DNA from: Diacronema lutheri
Lineage: Eukaryota > Haptophyta > Pavlovophyceae > Pavlovales > Pavlovaceae
Assembly (NCBI GenBank): GCA_019448385.1
Contig: JAGTXO010000031.1
Span: 188,501 to 252,500 of the forward strand
Reading direction: 5' to 3'
Length of the DNA: 64,000 nucleotides
The notes beneath the pieces were generated by a model. That model was not told where the DNA came from. It searched no databases and saw nothing but the letters and a program-made list of their open reading frames with translations. Within the stretch, counting starts at the first letter, position 1. Each line of letters begins with the position of its first letter. The position numbers and the translations under genes are program-made. This document shows positions 28,829-39,900 of this stretch, in pieces.

Positions 28829-30753
28829 TCAGGCCGATGCGGCGGATGACGGCTCACCGCGGCTGCGCGAGCGCCACGCGCGGCACGGCGGCGCACCCGG
28901 CGGCGCACTGCGCGGCGGGCTCGCAGCCGCGAGCGCGGCGGCGCTCGCGGCGGCGCGCTCGGCTGCGAGCTGCTCCTCGTCGAGCGCGTCCTCCTCGCGC
29001 GCCTCCTCCGTCACCTCGCTGCTCACGCGGTTCCAGTCGGCGTACAGCACGATAAGCGCGCACAGCACGTTGAGCAGCGCGTAGACGGGCAGCAGTGCCG
29101 CCCACACGCCCCGCAACCCGGCGCGCGTGCCGTACGCGACGTAAAAGGTGGTGGGCAGCCCCACGAGCCACAGCGCAACGAAGACACACACGGACGCGCG
29201 CAGCTGGAAGGCGAGCGCGCGCACGACGCCCATCAGCGTCATGTAGATGCCGTCGAGCACGAGGAAGGCCGTAACGAGCGGCCAGATCTCGCGCGTCGCG
29301 CCGATGACCTCGGCGCTCGTCTGCGCGTTGGAGAACGCGCCGATGATGCGGCGCGACGAGAGCGCGACGGCGAGCGTGTACGCGCCGATCGTTGCGACCG
29401 CCGCGGCAAACGCGCCGCCCGCCACGAGCTTGGCCGCGCGCGCGCGCCCCTCGCCAATCAACTGCCCGACGCGCACGGCGATCGCGATCGAGATCCCCAC
29501 TGGCGCCATGACGAGCAGCGGGACGATGCTGTACGCGATGAGGTGCGACGCGAGCTGCTCCTCGCCGAGCGCGCCGACACACGCGCACACCACTTCCCAA
29601 AACCACCACTCGGTCATCGTAAAGACGCCTGGCACGGCGATGCGCAAAAAGTGGGCCATGCCGTGCCGCGTGAGCGCGTGGCGCACCTCGACGCCCGCCC
29701 ACGTGCGCGCGTCATGTGGCCTGCCAATTGCAATATACGCGAGCGCGAGCAGCGCGAGGGCCCACGCGGTGAACGCCGACGCGATCGGCACCGAGTCGAA
29801 ACCAAAGCCGTGGGTCATGAGGAAGTTCAGAAGGAGCGGGTGGCACACCCACGTGGCGAGCACAGTGATCGGGATGTACGCCAACACAATGTCCTGGCAG
29901 CTGCGCGCGCGCGCGTGCAACGGGCGGATCACGTGAGAGCGCGGCCGCGCGCGGCCACGCGCGCTCTCCGCGCGCGGCCGTGCGGACGGCGCGCCGCCCC
30001 GCGAGCGGCGCGTGGATGCGCACCCGAGGAAGCGGCGGGAGAGCTCGAAGAGGACGAGGCCGGGGAGGCCGGGAGAGTAGATGCGAAGGAAGCGCGCGGC
30101 GAGCGCGGCCACGTCCGGAGGCTGGTGCAGCGCGATGAGCAAGTCCTCCATCACCGCCCAGAGCGCGTACCCCGGGATGAGGGCGATTGCGCAGCAGACG
30201 AGCGCGCGCTGCATGAGCAAGCCGACTTCGTGGTGGCGGTGGCCACCCATCGCCTGGCTCGTGAGCGTCTCGAGCGCAAAGATGAGGCCGTACTGGATGC
30301 TCATCGCCGTCAGGTTGCCCGCGAGATTGGCCGTTGAGACGCCGGCCATCTCCCTTATGCCCAGGTGGCTGCCGGCCCAGGATGCATTGTACCTGCGCGC
30401 GGCGGGGCGGCGGGCGGAGCGGTGCAAAACGGCGTCGGGTTGGCGACGAGCACGCGCGCGGTCCCAAGCCGCGCGTTCGACGCCGGCTTGATGAGCGCGG
30501 ACAGCCAGATCCAAAACACGTTGCCCTGCACAAGGATTGACGGCAGGCCGAGCAGCAGCATCACGCGCGTCTCCGCGCGCCAGTCCAGCGGAGCGGCGTC
30601 GGCTCGCTCGCGCACGGCCTCGTCCGGCACGGCCATAGGCCCTGCCGCCGCGAACTCGGGCGCGCGCGCGCGCTGCGCACGGCGCTTGAAAGGGGACGGC
30701 ATCTCGTCGCTCAGCAAGGAGACGTGGAAGGCGTCTCCACAGTCCAGCTCCAT
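28829..30753 (-). CDS. MATE-family multidrug/toxin efflux transporter
   Basis: The main exon (about 30380 to 28829) reads SHLGIREMAGVSTANLAGN, LIFALETLTSQAMGG and LIPGYALWAVMEDLL, with about 11 hydrophobic segments in MATE order: FELSRRFLG, VLAYIPITVLATWVCHPLL, AVPGVFTMTEWWFWEVV, SIVPLLVMAPVGISIAIAVR, VGQLIGEG. A first exon (ATG at 30753 or a later one) supplies LPSILVQGNVFWIWL, the first helix. The only phase-compatible donor I see there is the unusual CT|GTCCGC near 30508, so the junction is unresolved. MATE proteins export organic cations or metabolites by H+ or Na+ antiport. The segment ARPRAESARGRARPRS inside one loop is probably a second, retained intron. The C-terminal 60 residues are an acidic, then Ala-rich tail. 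Confidence 0.8.
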
Positions 30754-30834
30754 CCGACGGAAGGGCCGAAAAGGCGGGAAGCCGCTTGATGAGCGAGTCA
30801 CAGTCAGAAGTTCAGAACTCAGATGATCAGATCC

Positions 30835-32511
30835 TCAGTCAACCTTCGCGCGGCGGACATGGCGCGAAACTTTCTTGAGGAGCAGCATGTACCTGCGAGA
30901 CGAGATGAAGGCCGGGCTGGCGCGCCAATGAGCGCCCGCAAGGTCTGCCGTTTGCGCACTGTGCGGTACCGGAGGTGGCGCCGCGCCGACAGGCAGCCGC
31001 ACGCGCGCGAGGGCCGCACCAATAGCAGTGCAGGAGCCAGAGGAGGACGAGGGGCACGATGAACATGGCGTGACTGCGGTGGGCGAGATTGACCCAGCGC
31101 GCATCCAACGGCCGCGAGCCGCGCGGCGAGCCCGCGCAGAGGGGCGCGGCCTGCGTCAGCGCGCGTCGGACGCACTCAGGCAGGTCGCACTCAGGCAGGT
31201 CGCACTCAGGCAGGTCGCACTCAGGCAGGACGCGCGCCACGGCGAGCGGGGCGCGGCCTCCGCTGCGCTGCCCACCGCAGCACTTTCGCGCACCGCGCGC
31301 GCGCGCGAACGCGCTCTCGCACCACCGCCTACACGTGTCGCCGGAGCTACTTGGGCGGGCGCGTCGCGCGCACGAGATGGTCGCAATCCTCGGATCGAGC
31401 GTGCGCAGGGAATGGTCAAAGATGGGCTGCGAGTCGGTGATCGCCGGGTAAATAACCTTGAGTGGGTAGCATACCAGCCTGCCGGCCGGCCAGCCGAGCA
31501 AAGCGGCCGCGACCGCTACATACCTGCAGCCGCTCGCAAAATGAAAAGATGCGGGCGGGGCCGGGCGGGCACTTTCCTCGGGGCTCAGCACAGGCGCGCC
31601 CCACGCCGCGCCGCAGCCGTGGAACGGCGCGACACGGCGCGAAACGGCGCGACACGGCGCGACACGGCGCGACACGGCGCCACCGCGCGTCGCGCGGCCG
31701 AACGGCGGCGCGCGCTGCGCACAGCGCCGAGTCCCAGCCGAGCGCTTGCGCGAGACGAATGCCGTCGATGGGCAGGTCGGTCACGTCGTGCAGCAAGCTG
31801 ACGAAAACGCCCACGCGCACAAAGTGCGTACGCCAACAGAGAGCGCAGAGCAAAATGGCTGCCGCGTGGTGCAGGAGCATCGCGCGGTCGCGCCCGGCGG
31901 TGGAAGGGCCTCGAAAGAAGGCGGTGAGGATCGCCAGGGTCGACTCGGCGTTGTAGGCGATCTGACACCACGTGAGCGCGGATGGGCGCGGCCGGAGCCG
32001 CGCGCGTCGTCGCGAGGAGTGCTGCAGGGTGAGGCACGGCGCGCATGCGCGGCCAAGCGCCGGTGCGCGCGCTGCGCCGTGCGCGCACCTGCGCGACGAG
32101 GTAGGTGCGCAGCGCGGCGCTCATCGCCGGCTGGTGGACCGCCCACATCGGCGCCGCGTCCGACGCCCAGCTCAGCAGCTCGGCGCGCAGGTCGGGCGAT
32201 GCGCACGCATAGGCGCAGAGGACAGCGTGAACGGATCCATAGTACGCCTCGGCGCCAAAGCGCGACCAATCGACGGAAGCGCCGCCGCCACCGGGCGCGA
32301 GCCACGCGCGCCCGTGCAGCGCGACGCCAAATGCGCGGCCGGCGGGCACGGCGAGCGCGATGAGCACGCGGCGCGCGGCGGCGAACGCGCTGACGAGCGC
32401 GACGAGTGCGATGACGTTGGGCACGCTCCACGGCACGTGCCCGGCCACCACAACGTAGCCGTGCGGGTACGTCGGAAACACCGGCCGGGAGTGCAAAATG
32501 GCCGCGGCCAT
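30835..32511 (-). CDS. Ceramide synthase (TLC/LAG1 domain), five exons, 307 aa
   Basis: Exons 32511-32089, 31961-31723, 31523-31374, 31073-31020 and 30892-30835 join in frame with GT..CAG introns (donors mostly GTGCGC), giving 307 aa. The TLC signature is clear: after YLVAQ, exon 2 reads IAYNAESTLAILTAFF, LLHHAAAILLCALCW (catalytic HH pair) and VSLLHDVTDLPIDGIRLA (the conserved HDVxD). Exon 3 gives ALLGWPAGRLVCYPLKVI; exons 4-5 give HAMFIVPLVLLWLLHCYW and a short basic cytosolic tail. Lag1-type enzymes acylate sphingoid bases in the ER membrane. The Hox-like domain of animal forms is absent. Other TLC-domain proteins (TRAM, CLN8-like) are less likely because the HH/HDxxD pair is present. It is head-to-head with the 688-aa orphan. 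Confidence 0.82.
31177..31235. repeat. 15-bp tandem repeat (four copies) in ceramide synthase intron 3
   Basis: Four near-perfect copies of GCACTCAGGCAGGTC lie inside the 300-bp intron 31074-31373. Confidence 0.85.
31620..31682. repeat. 11-bp tandem repeat in ceramide synthase intron 2
   Basis: GACACGGCGCG-type units (GAAACGGCGCG in one) repeat about five times inside the intron 31524-31722. Confidence 0.85.
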
Positions 32512-32621
32512 TTCGCACTGCCGGGCGCCTGTTCGGAGCTGGGCGGGAGAATCCGTCTCCGTCGCTGCTGGGCGCCGACAAGGGCGATCGACAAGCGACG
32601 GCAGCAGAGGAGAGCGTGCGG
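32512..32621. promoter_or_regulatory. Bidirectional promoter, ceramide synthase / 688-aa orphan
   Basis: Only 110 bp separate the two divergent start codons (ATG at 32511 minus, 32622 plus). No TATA box is evident; the stretch is GC-rich with a CGACGGCAGCAGAGG block near the plus-strand start. Shared control of the two genes is inferred from spacing alone. Confidence 0.5.
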
Positions 32622-35285
32622 ATGGCGGCGCGACAGCCACCATTAGGCGAAGGCGCCAACGCGGACGCGAGGTGCACGCACCTGTCGGAAGCGCAGCTCG
32701 TGCAGCTCGTGCGCGACGCGCTTGCTGAGACGGCTGACACGGGCGCCGCGCGAGCAGTGCGCGCCCTGCGCAACGATGTATGGCAGCGGCACGAGCAGCT
32801 CGCAACCATTCGAATGGAGGTCGCCACCGTGCGCGCATTTGCGCCTCCCCCTTCCACCCACGCGCATGCATGCGCGCGTGCGCGGACGGGCGCCGTCGAT
32901 TCGGCGCTCGCGTCTGACATGCGGTATGACCGCCAGTGCGCGCTGCTCTCCCCGCCGCCCAGCGCGGGCGAGCCGCGCAGCGCACGTTCCAGCCGTCGCA
33001 TGGCTCACGCCCTGCTGGTCGCTCACCGCTGTTTTCGCGCATCACGCGCCCATGACTGCCCCTCCCGCGTTGCAGATCCGCGCCGAATTCCTCGAGCTGA
33101 TGCGCGGCGCCGTGCGAGCTGCCGCTGGGGCCGCACCGCATGGCGCCGCACAGCGCGAAGCGCCGGTGGCAGGGCGCCAGGTGGCAATGGCTGCAGCGAA
33201 TCGAGCCTTTGCGCAGGCGCCGACGTTGGAATCGCCTGAGGCAACCCGCGCCCCGCCGGGCGCGCGATCGAGCGCGGGCATGCAGATGCCGCCCCCGGCT
33301 CCTCGTGCGGCCGGCGCAGGCTGTGCGGCCGCCGCCGTCGGATGGGCCATGCTCCGCCCGATGGGCGCGTGCGCACACGGAGGTGTGCCACCCGCCTCGA
33401 CGCCCTCGGTTCCGAGCGGCAACGTTCCGCGGCCGCTCGCCGCACCCGCGCCACCAGGTGAAACGGCTGGCCACGGCGAACCGAGGGTCGGCGAGGCGGC
33501 GACGGCGGCAGCTGCGCGCGTGCGCGCCGACGGCAGCCGCGACAGCGGTGGTTGCGCCGCGGTTGGCCGCGGCAACTGCGACGGTGGCTGTGATACACCG
33601 CAGCACGCCCACTTTGCGCTCGAGTTTCTCGAGCGCCCAGTCGAGGAGCTCGTGCTCGGCCGCACGATCCCGACGTTCGCTGTGCGCTTCGCCGCGTCGC
33701 GCGGTGTGCATGGCCTGCCGCCGACCACGCTGACGTGCGTACTGCGCGAGGCTGGCTCGCAAAAGGACATGCCCGATGTGAGGCTGCGCGTGCGATCACG
33801 CACCCTTACCCCTGGCCGCCCGCGTGCGTGCAGGCCCCGGCAGCAAGCGAACGGGGTGGCATGTGCTCTGGGGTGCGCGGGCCCGAGCGCGCGCGTGCAC
33901 GCGCACACCGTGTGCGTTGCCTCACTCACGTGTCGTAGCGCGTGCACCGCGCCTGCCCCGCCTTCCCGAGCCGAGCAGCTCCTGCGCGGCCAGACGGAGG
34001 TGACGCTGCGCTCCACCGGTGTGTCAATCTTCGACGGCCTCACGCTCGCTCCCGGGCTGCCGCTTCAAAAAGGGCGCGAGTGGCACGTGCTCGTCATCAG
34101 CCAGCCCGAGTCGGAGCGCAGCGAGCACGGCTGCCCGTGGGCGCGGGCCCCACGTCCCCCCCCCTCCCCTACCCTCCCCCCCCCCCCCTACCCTCCCCCC
34201 TTCGCACTCTCGCGCGCGTTGGCCATGCGCGGGCTGACACGGCGCGCGCGCATGGGCCGCTTGTTTTGCGCCCGCCAAATGTCAGGTACACCGTCGTGCC
34301 GCTCATATCGCGCCTGATCGAGCTGCGCACGCGTCCACGCCAGCGCGCATCGCAACCTGCACGTCGTGCCGGCTGCAACGGCCAAGCCGCTCGCGCGCTC
34401 GCCGCAGGTACTGCGACCACGACGGATGTGCACTCGCCGCTGTGCGGTGCGTCCTTGCCGCGCTGCGGCGAGATCGTGCGTCGTCGTTGTGCCGAGCTGT
34501 GCGCGCCGGCTTGCGCACTCGTGCAGCCGGCGGAGGCGGATGCTGCGAGCACTGCACGCGCGGCGCACGTCGGCATGCCGTGCGAGTTCGCCGACCACCC
34601 GCCAGTCCTTGCGCCAGGGGCTCAGCTGCATCAGCCGGTGCTCTTGGCAGTGCAACAGCCGCACCAGCTACATCCTCCGCCCCCACAGGCGGCGCGGCCG
34701 TGCGCGCAGCCCCTGCCGTCGTGTGCGGGCTTCAGCTCGCTGCCGTCCTCGCCGCTCGCACAGCAGCTGCTGCACGCACCCGCGGCTGGCGAGCGCTGGT
34801 TTCCTGCCATGGACATGGTGCAGCACCCACCGTCCAGCCCACTGCCGTTGCATGGCCTCGTCCCTTCGCCGCCCGCGTCGCCCCTCGCTTCCCTCCTCTG
34901 GCCACTCGCCACGGCCTTCGCGGCCACGCGTGACGGCGGGCTGCTCAGCAGCCTGCCGCACTCGCCACCGGGGCCACAAGAGCAAAGGCCGCCTCAGCCC
35001 GTACGACTGCTTGGCGAGCGCGCTGCCGCGCACTTTGGCGGCGTGTGCGGCGGCCTCAGAAACGACTTTGCGCAATGCCCTCCTGCGCATCCACGCGCGC
35101 CCTCCCCCGGCGTGAAGCTCAACCGCAGCACACACATCCTTGCCCTCGCCGGACGCGACAGCACGCCAGCCGGCGTTGAGCACACGTGCGGCCCAGCCCC
35201 GAGCGCTCCGGGCACGCGCGGGTCGCCTCGCCCCAAGCTGTCCTTGACCGTGCCAGGCGACGCGGAGACGCAAGGGCAAGGCTGA
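32622..35285 (+). CDS. Uncharacterised 688-aa protein, four exons
   Basis: Exons 32622-32828, 33076-33777, 33979-34136 and 34286-35285 join in frame (donors GTGCGC, GTGAGG, GTGGGC; acceptors TTGCAG, GAGCAG, GTCAG). The N-terminus (residues 1-85) is helical (LSEAQLVQLVRDALAET). About residues 235-345 form a beta-rich domain: HFALEFLERPVEELVLGRTI, TTLTCVLREAGSQKDMPD, then across a splice LLRGQTEVTLRSTGVSIFDG, REWHVLVISQ and, after the third splice, YTVVPLISRLIELRTRP. Conserved-looking strands alternate with turns, as in an immunoglobulin- or C2-like sandwich, but I recognise no family. The remaining 340 residues are Pro/Ala-rich and probably disordered. A 3' exon boundary could differ. It is transcribed divergently from ceramide synthase and converges on eS12. 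Confidence 0.6.
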
Positions 35286-35378
35286 AGGTCGCGATGTTCT
35301 GTACAGCCGAGACCAGCCGCGTCGGTCCGGTCGCTGCTCGCGGAAGGACGTGCACACCGGCAAAAGCGCTGACCAAGC

Positions 35379-35951
35379 TTACTTCTTCTTGAAGTAGTCA
35401 AGCAGGATCGACAGAGCGCGCGTCTCCTCGCCAAAGTCCTTGATGACGACGCACGAGCAGTTGACCACCTTGCGCGCGTTGCCCTCGGCGTCAACCTTGC
35501 AGAGGCCAGCCCACTCGCCGAGCTCCTTGCCGTCAGCGACCTTCATCAGGTTGACGTTGTGCTCGGCGCAGAGCGCCTCGACGAGCTTCGTGTACGCGGC
35601 CTCGTCGCACGACTGCGCGAGCACGCAGAGCTTCGCCGTCTTCTTCTCGAGCGCCTTAGCAGCCTCGTGCAGCCCGCGCGCGAGACCGTCGTGGCACATC
35701 GCCGCCTTAAGCACCGCCTTGAGCGCGGTCTCAATGTCCATCGGCTCGTCCTCCGCGCTGCGCGCGGCGAAGACGCGGCGCGCGCGCCGCTCAGGATGCG
35801 GGGGTCGGCGCAGCCGCGGCGCGCGCCGAGCTCGGGCGCGCGCGGGCGGGCGCGGCGCGCCGGGTCAGCGCGCAACGTACACGACGGTGGGCGCCTCGGC
35901 CACGGGCTTCTCGTCGGCCTCCACATCAACCTTGGGCTCGTCATCCGCCAT
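35379..35951 (-). CDS. RPS12: Small ribosomal subunit protein eS12, two exons, 149 aa
   Basis: Exons 35951-35881 and 35757-35379; the 123-bp intron begins GTACGTTG and ends CGCGCAG, joining APTVV to [17 protein letters not shown]. The protein shows the eS12 signature: [61 protein letters not shown] and [15 protein letters not shown], with the usual basic C-terminus FKKK. Length fits the family, with a slightly longer acidic N-terminus. It is a structural protein of the 40S subunit beak in the cytosol, and serves here as a firm marker that the genome is nuclear and eukaryotic. Confidence 0.97.
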
Positions 35952-36220
35952 CGCGCTCGTCGCGGTGTGGTAGGCTTCCTAGACCGACGTACGACGCGGC
36001 CTCTGCCCTGCTGAAAAACTTGCGCGGGCGGCACGTGCTCCCGGACTCTCACGATGGCGGACGCTGTACGTCCACCGTCGTGTACATACGCTGCCCGATG
36101 GCGGACGTGTGAACTCTGCCCGATGGCAACAACTTGGCGATGACACGGCCGTCGGCCGGTGGCTTGGCGGGAGGGGCGTCGGACACCATGGGCGTGGACC
36201 GACGGCGAGCAAGCGACGCG

Positions 36221-37447
36221 TCAGACAAAATCCTCAAGCAGAGCGCGCTTGCACAGCGGGCAGTCAGCCGCGAGCTGCATCGCGAGCACCCACCTGTCGA
36301 TGCACTCCTTGTGGAACGGGTGCCGGCACGCGAGCACGCGCACGGGCTCGCCCTGCTCGAGCGGGCAGATGCAAATCGCACACGTCTCACCCTCGTCGCA
36401 CCCGTTCGCTGCATCGGACGCGGAGGCGGAGGCGGGCGCGGCGGGATTGTAGTGCGCCGCGGCGGGCGCGCCGCCATCGCTGCTCGTCGCCACCGAGCCG
36501 CATGGAATGCTCGCCGCGACCGCTCCGGCTGGTGGACATCGCGCGCCACCGCAGCCCACCGGCTGCGCGCCCGCGCCACCGGCTTGGCCGGACATCGCGG
36601 CATTGCCGGACGGCACCGGCGCGTGCGCCCGCGCCGGTTCGCGGCTCGGCGCGCCGCCGCGCGCGGGTGGGGCGGGCGGCGCGCATGCCTCCGCGAGCGA
36701 CTGTGACGATACACCATCGCTCGGCGCGCGCGCGCACGGCGCGCGCGCGCACGTCTCAGCCAGAGGTGCCGACGGTTTGGGCGCGGTACTCGTTGGCGCG
36801 GGCGCGGCGGCGCCGACAGCGTCCGCCGCGGCGCACGCGGGCTGCACGCTCTCGTTGGTGCCGGATGCGCCTCGTTGCCGCGCGGCCGCGCCCAGCAGCG
36901 GCTCGGCGAGCGGCGGGATGGCGTGCGCGCGGGTGCGCACGAGCCACGGGATTGCGGGCGTCGCTTTTAGAAACCGGCGGAGCGCGCGCTCCGCGACGCG
37001 GCCGTGGCGCACGTGCGTCCAGTACACGGTAGAGAAGAGCACCCAGCCCGCGCACACCATCGCGACGAAGACGCACAGCAGCGCGTCCTCGCCAAAGTGC
37101 AGCGTCTGCCGCAGCTCCTTGCCGGCTGCAGAGTCCGCGTCCATGCCGAGCCGTGGGATCAGGTACGCGTCGATCAGACCGTTGGCGAGCTCTTCGACGT
37201 GCGGCACGACAAAGAACATGATGATGATCGCGAGCAGCAGAGCGCACGCCACGCGCAGCAGCGCGAGCAGGTCGCTCACCGTCTGCGCCGCGAGCAGGCC
37301 GAGCACGCCACACGCGCACAGCAGCGACGCGCACACGCCGCCGACCGCGGAGGGCACGAGCGCGGTGAGGACCGCCGCGCCGATGGAGAGGAAGACCTCG
37401 CACGCGAAAAGCACGGCCGCCACGAGCTCGAGCGAGCACCCCGCCAT
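36221..37447 (-). CDS. RING-H2 membrane E3 ubiquitin ligase (408 aa)
   Basis: Four hydrophobic helices occupy residues about 1-150 (LELVAAVLFACEVFL, AVGGVCASLLCACGVLGLL, VACALLLAIIIMFFVV, LLCVFVAMVCAGWVLFSTVYW). A long low-complexity linker is followed by a C-terminal RING-H2 finger (about residues 357-400): CAIC, then CRHPFHKEC, then CPLC, i.e. C-x2-C..C-x-H-x2-H-x2-C..C-x2-C. The final residues are RALLEDFV. The gene is intronless. Organisation (multi-span N-terminus, C-terminal RING-H2) fits ER/Golgi quality-control ligases, though the substrate is unknown. The 270 bp upstream to eS12 and 130 bp downstream of the IQ gene show tight packing on one strand. Confidence 0.82.
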   Translation of the reverse strand: MAGCSLELVAAVLFACEVFLSIGAAVLTALVPSAVGGVCASLLCACGVLGLLAAQTVSDLLALLRVACALLLAIIIMFFVVPHVEELANGLIDAYLIPRLGMDADSAAGKELRQTLHFGEDALLCVFVAMVCAGWVLFSTVYWTHVRHGRVAERALRRFLKATPAIPWLVRTRAHAIPPLAEPLLGAAARQRGASGTNESVQPACAAADAVGAAAPAPTSTAPKPSAPLAETCARAPCARAPSDGVSSQSLAEACAPPAPPARGGAPSREPARAHAPVPSGNAAMSGQAGGAGAQPVGCGGARCPPAGAVAASIPCGSVATSSDGGAPAAAHYNPAAPASASASDAANGCDEGETCAICICPLEQGEPVRVLACRHPFHKECIDRWVLAMQLAADCPLCKRALLEDFV

Positions 37448-37578
37448 CGCGGGCCGCCGTGCGGCCGTTCCCGCCGGCCGGCCGCTCGCAGCTGGGCGGC
37501 CAGTTCGAGGTCTCTCACAGTGCCACGCACTGAAGTCGGCTCAAGGGAATTCTCACTCCAAGGGCGGCTGGCGGCTGC

Positions 37579-39900
37579 TCAGGGTCGGGCGGCAGACATG
37601 GCGGCTGGCCGCGCGGCATCCTCGACCGGCGGTGACGGCGCGCTCTCGCCCGCGCCGTCGGGGGGCGCGCCCTCGGCCGCGCGCGCGTCGAGCGGCAGTC
37701 GCACTCTGTGTGGCACAGGGCCGCCGTGCCGCACGTGGGCGGCGGCCGTGCGCACGAGCGTGCGCACGTGCTCCTCGCTCGCGAGCGCGCGGAAGCGCGG
37801 GCGCGAAGGCAGCGGCGCACACGGCCTGTGCGCCGCCCAGAAGTGGCGCGCGTTGCGGCCACGCGCCATTCGCTGGATTGTGCGCACGGCCGCGAGCGAT
37901 CCAGCGAATGACACGAGCCACCCGTCCTCCTGCGCCGCCATTGCTGACGACGAGGCGGGCACGACGAGCCCACCGTCGCGCATCAGCTGCGCGCGCTCCG
38001 CCGCCGTCTCCGCGTACCGGCGGAGCTGCGCGCGCGCGCGCTCGTATGCGCGCCAGAGCGGAGTCCACACGCCGAGCTGCGCGAGCCATGCGCGCTGGCG
38101 CTCGATGAGATCGGCAAGCAGCAGCCGGTCGCGGATCGCCGGGGGCACCTCCAGCGTCGGCGCTGCGGCGGCGAGCTCGCTGCGCCGCGCGTGGGCGACG
38201 CATGGCGGCGGGCGGGCGGGCGGCGCCGCGCCGCGTGCCGTCATGCGCGCGCGCGGTTGGTCATCGTCGCGCGGTGTGCACGCGCGCGCGCGGGGGGATG
38301 CGGAGCGGCCGCACCTGTGCACGGCGTGCCATCGGCGTCGCAACGCCTCGAGCATCGCAGCGCGCACCGTGCGCACCGCCCGCCACGAGCGCTGCAGCCT
38401 CACGATGGCGAGGCGGAAGACACGCACAATGCGTGCCGCCAGCCCCGCCGCGCCCGCCTGCGCGAGCCACCCGCGCACGGCGCGCACGGCGCGGCGCTTG
38501 CGCCGCACGCGCGTGCCGAGCGAGGCGCGCCAGCAGTATCTCCGCAACGTGCGCAGCGCGCGCGCGTACGCGCGGATCGCCACGCGCAACGCGTGCGCGC
38601 GGAAGGCGCGCTGCACGGACTTGGCGGCCGCCTTGCGCTCGCGCTCGCGGCGCGACGCGCGCAGCAGCTGCGCGTGCGCGGAGACGGCTGCGCTCGCGAG
38701 CGCGAGCGACGCCCAGCGCGCCTGGAGCAGCGCGTGCCGCAGCACGCGCTCGCGCTCGACGCGCCGCGCGCGCAGCAGCTCGCGCCTGTCCGTGCGCTCG
38801 AGCACGTCGCGCTCGCGCGCGACCACGTCCGTCGCCTTGCGCGCGAGCGCGCGCGACATTCGCGCGTCGCGCTCGGCGACGCGCTCGAGCAGGCGGTGTT
38901 GGCGGCCAGCGGGCGAGAGCCTCCCGTCCGAGAGCGCAGTGAGGCTCTCCATGCTGTACGCGCGCGGCTGCGTGGCGCGCAGTTCGGATGCTCGTTCGGC
39001 TACGCGGACGCGAGCCGGCCGCGAGCGCGGCGCGGCGCGCCGAAGCGCGCGGTGTGAGCGGCAATGGGATGGGCGGCGCGGCGGACAACGGCGCGACGGC
39101 GCACGGGAAGGCGCCGCCGCGCACGCACCCATCTCCGTGTAGAAGGCGGCGCGCGCGTCCGCGTCCGCACGTAGACTGCGCAGCTTTGAGCGCACGTGCT
39201 CTCGGACCGATGCGCGCGAATAGGACGAAGGTGCGGCGCCCGTGGTGCTAGCGTCGGCGCCGCTGCCACCGGGCGGCGCGATGGCTTCGACAGTCGCACG
39301 CGCCGTGCCGAATCGCACACGTTGGTTGGGCCCGTCACGCCGCCTGCGCTGCGTGGCGCGCTCGGCCGCCGGCTCGGCGCGACGCAGCGCGGGCAGCGCG
39401 GGCAGCGGCTCGTACACGAGCGCGACCGACTTGAGGGCACACAACAGCTCGGCCGTTGCCTTGTCGAGCATCGCCTTGTGCTCGTCGTGCCGCGGCAGCC
39501 GCTTGCGCGCGGGCACGACGGCGGGCAGTTGGCCGATGCCCTTGTGCGCGCGCGCATCGCTCGCTTGTTCATCGCCGTCGGTCTCGTTGGCAGCGGCGGC
39601 CGCGAAGCTGGCAAGAACGAAATCAAGCGAGGCGTTCGCCTCGCCGGTCAGCAAAGCGGTCGACGTCGACGCTGCCGTCTTAAAGCTCGCGCCCGATGGC
39701 AGCCGCAGGTCGATCGCGCTCAATGCGCCGGAAAGGTCGGTCCGCGCGTCGACCGCCGCGCGCTTCGGCGACGGCCACTCAGGCCATATGGCCGGCACGC
39801 GCGCGTGCGAGAAATGCAGGTGCGCCTCATGCCGCCGCACCTCGCCGGGCTCAACGCGCAGGAGCGCGCCTGCAGCGCGCCCTCCCGCGCGCGCTTCCAT
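37579..39900 (-). CDS. IQ-motif, arginine-rich protein (773 aa), function unknown
   Basis: Start chosen at the ATG of MEARAGGRAAG; the frame is open further but without ATG. The N-terminal 230 residues look globular (HFSHARVPAIWPEWPSPKRA, LSGALSAIDLRLPSG, ATAELLCALKSVALVYEPLP). The centre is a long Arg/Ala helix with repeated W/Y-x3-R spacing (KSVQRAFRAHALRVAI, LQRSWRAVRTVRAAM). Near residue 690 a perfect IQ motif occurs (IQRMARGRNARHFW, IQxxxRGxxxR). Such proteins bind calmodulin or centrin-like EF-hand partners and are common in axonemes and centrosomes of flagellates; a flagellar role is only inferred. No intron was detected in 2.3 kb, unusual for this window, so an internal low-complexity stretch such as 39050-39140 may be an unspliced intron. 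Confidence 0.6.
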   Translation of the reverse strand: MEARAGGRAAGALLRVEPGEVRRHEAHLHFSHARVPAIWPEWPSPKRAAVDARTDLSGALSAIDLRLPSGASFKTAASTSTALLTGEANASLDFVLASFAAAAANETDGDEQASDARAHKGIGQLPAVVPARKRLPRHDEHKAMLDKATAELLCALKSVALVYEPLPALPALRRAEPAAERATQRRRRDGPNQRVRFGTARATVEAIAPPGGSGADASTTGAAPSSYSRASVREHVRSKLRSLRADADARAAFYTEMGACAAAPSRAPSRRCPPRRPSHCRSHRALRRAAPRSRPARVRVAERASELRATQPRAYSMESLTALSDGRLSPAGRQHRLLERVAERDARMSRALARKATDVVARERDVLERTDRRELLRARRVERERVLRHALLQARWASLALASAAVSAHAQLLRASRRERERKAAAKSVQRAFRAHALRVAIRAYARALRTLRRYCWRASLGTRVRRKRRAVRAVRGWLAQAGAAGLAARIVRVFRLAIVRLQRSWRAVRTVRAAMLEALRRRWHAVHRCGRSASPRARACTPRDDDQPRARMTARGAAPPARPPPCVAHARRSELAAAAPTLEVPPAIRDRLLLADLIERQRAWLAQLGVWTPLWRAYERARAQLRRYAETAAERAQLMRDGGLVVPASSSAMAAQEDGWLVSFAGSLAAVRTIQRMARGRNARHFWAAHRPCAPLPSRPRFRALASEEHVRTLVRTAAAHVRHGGPVPHRVRLPLDARAAEGAPPDGAGESAPSPPVEDAARPAAMSAARP

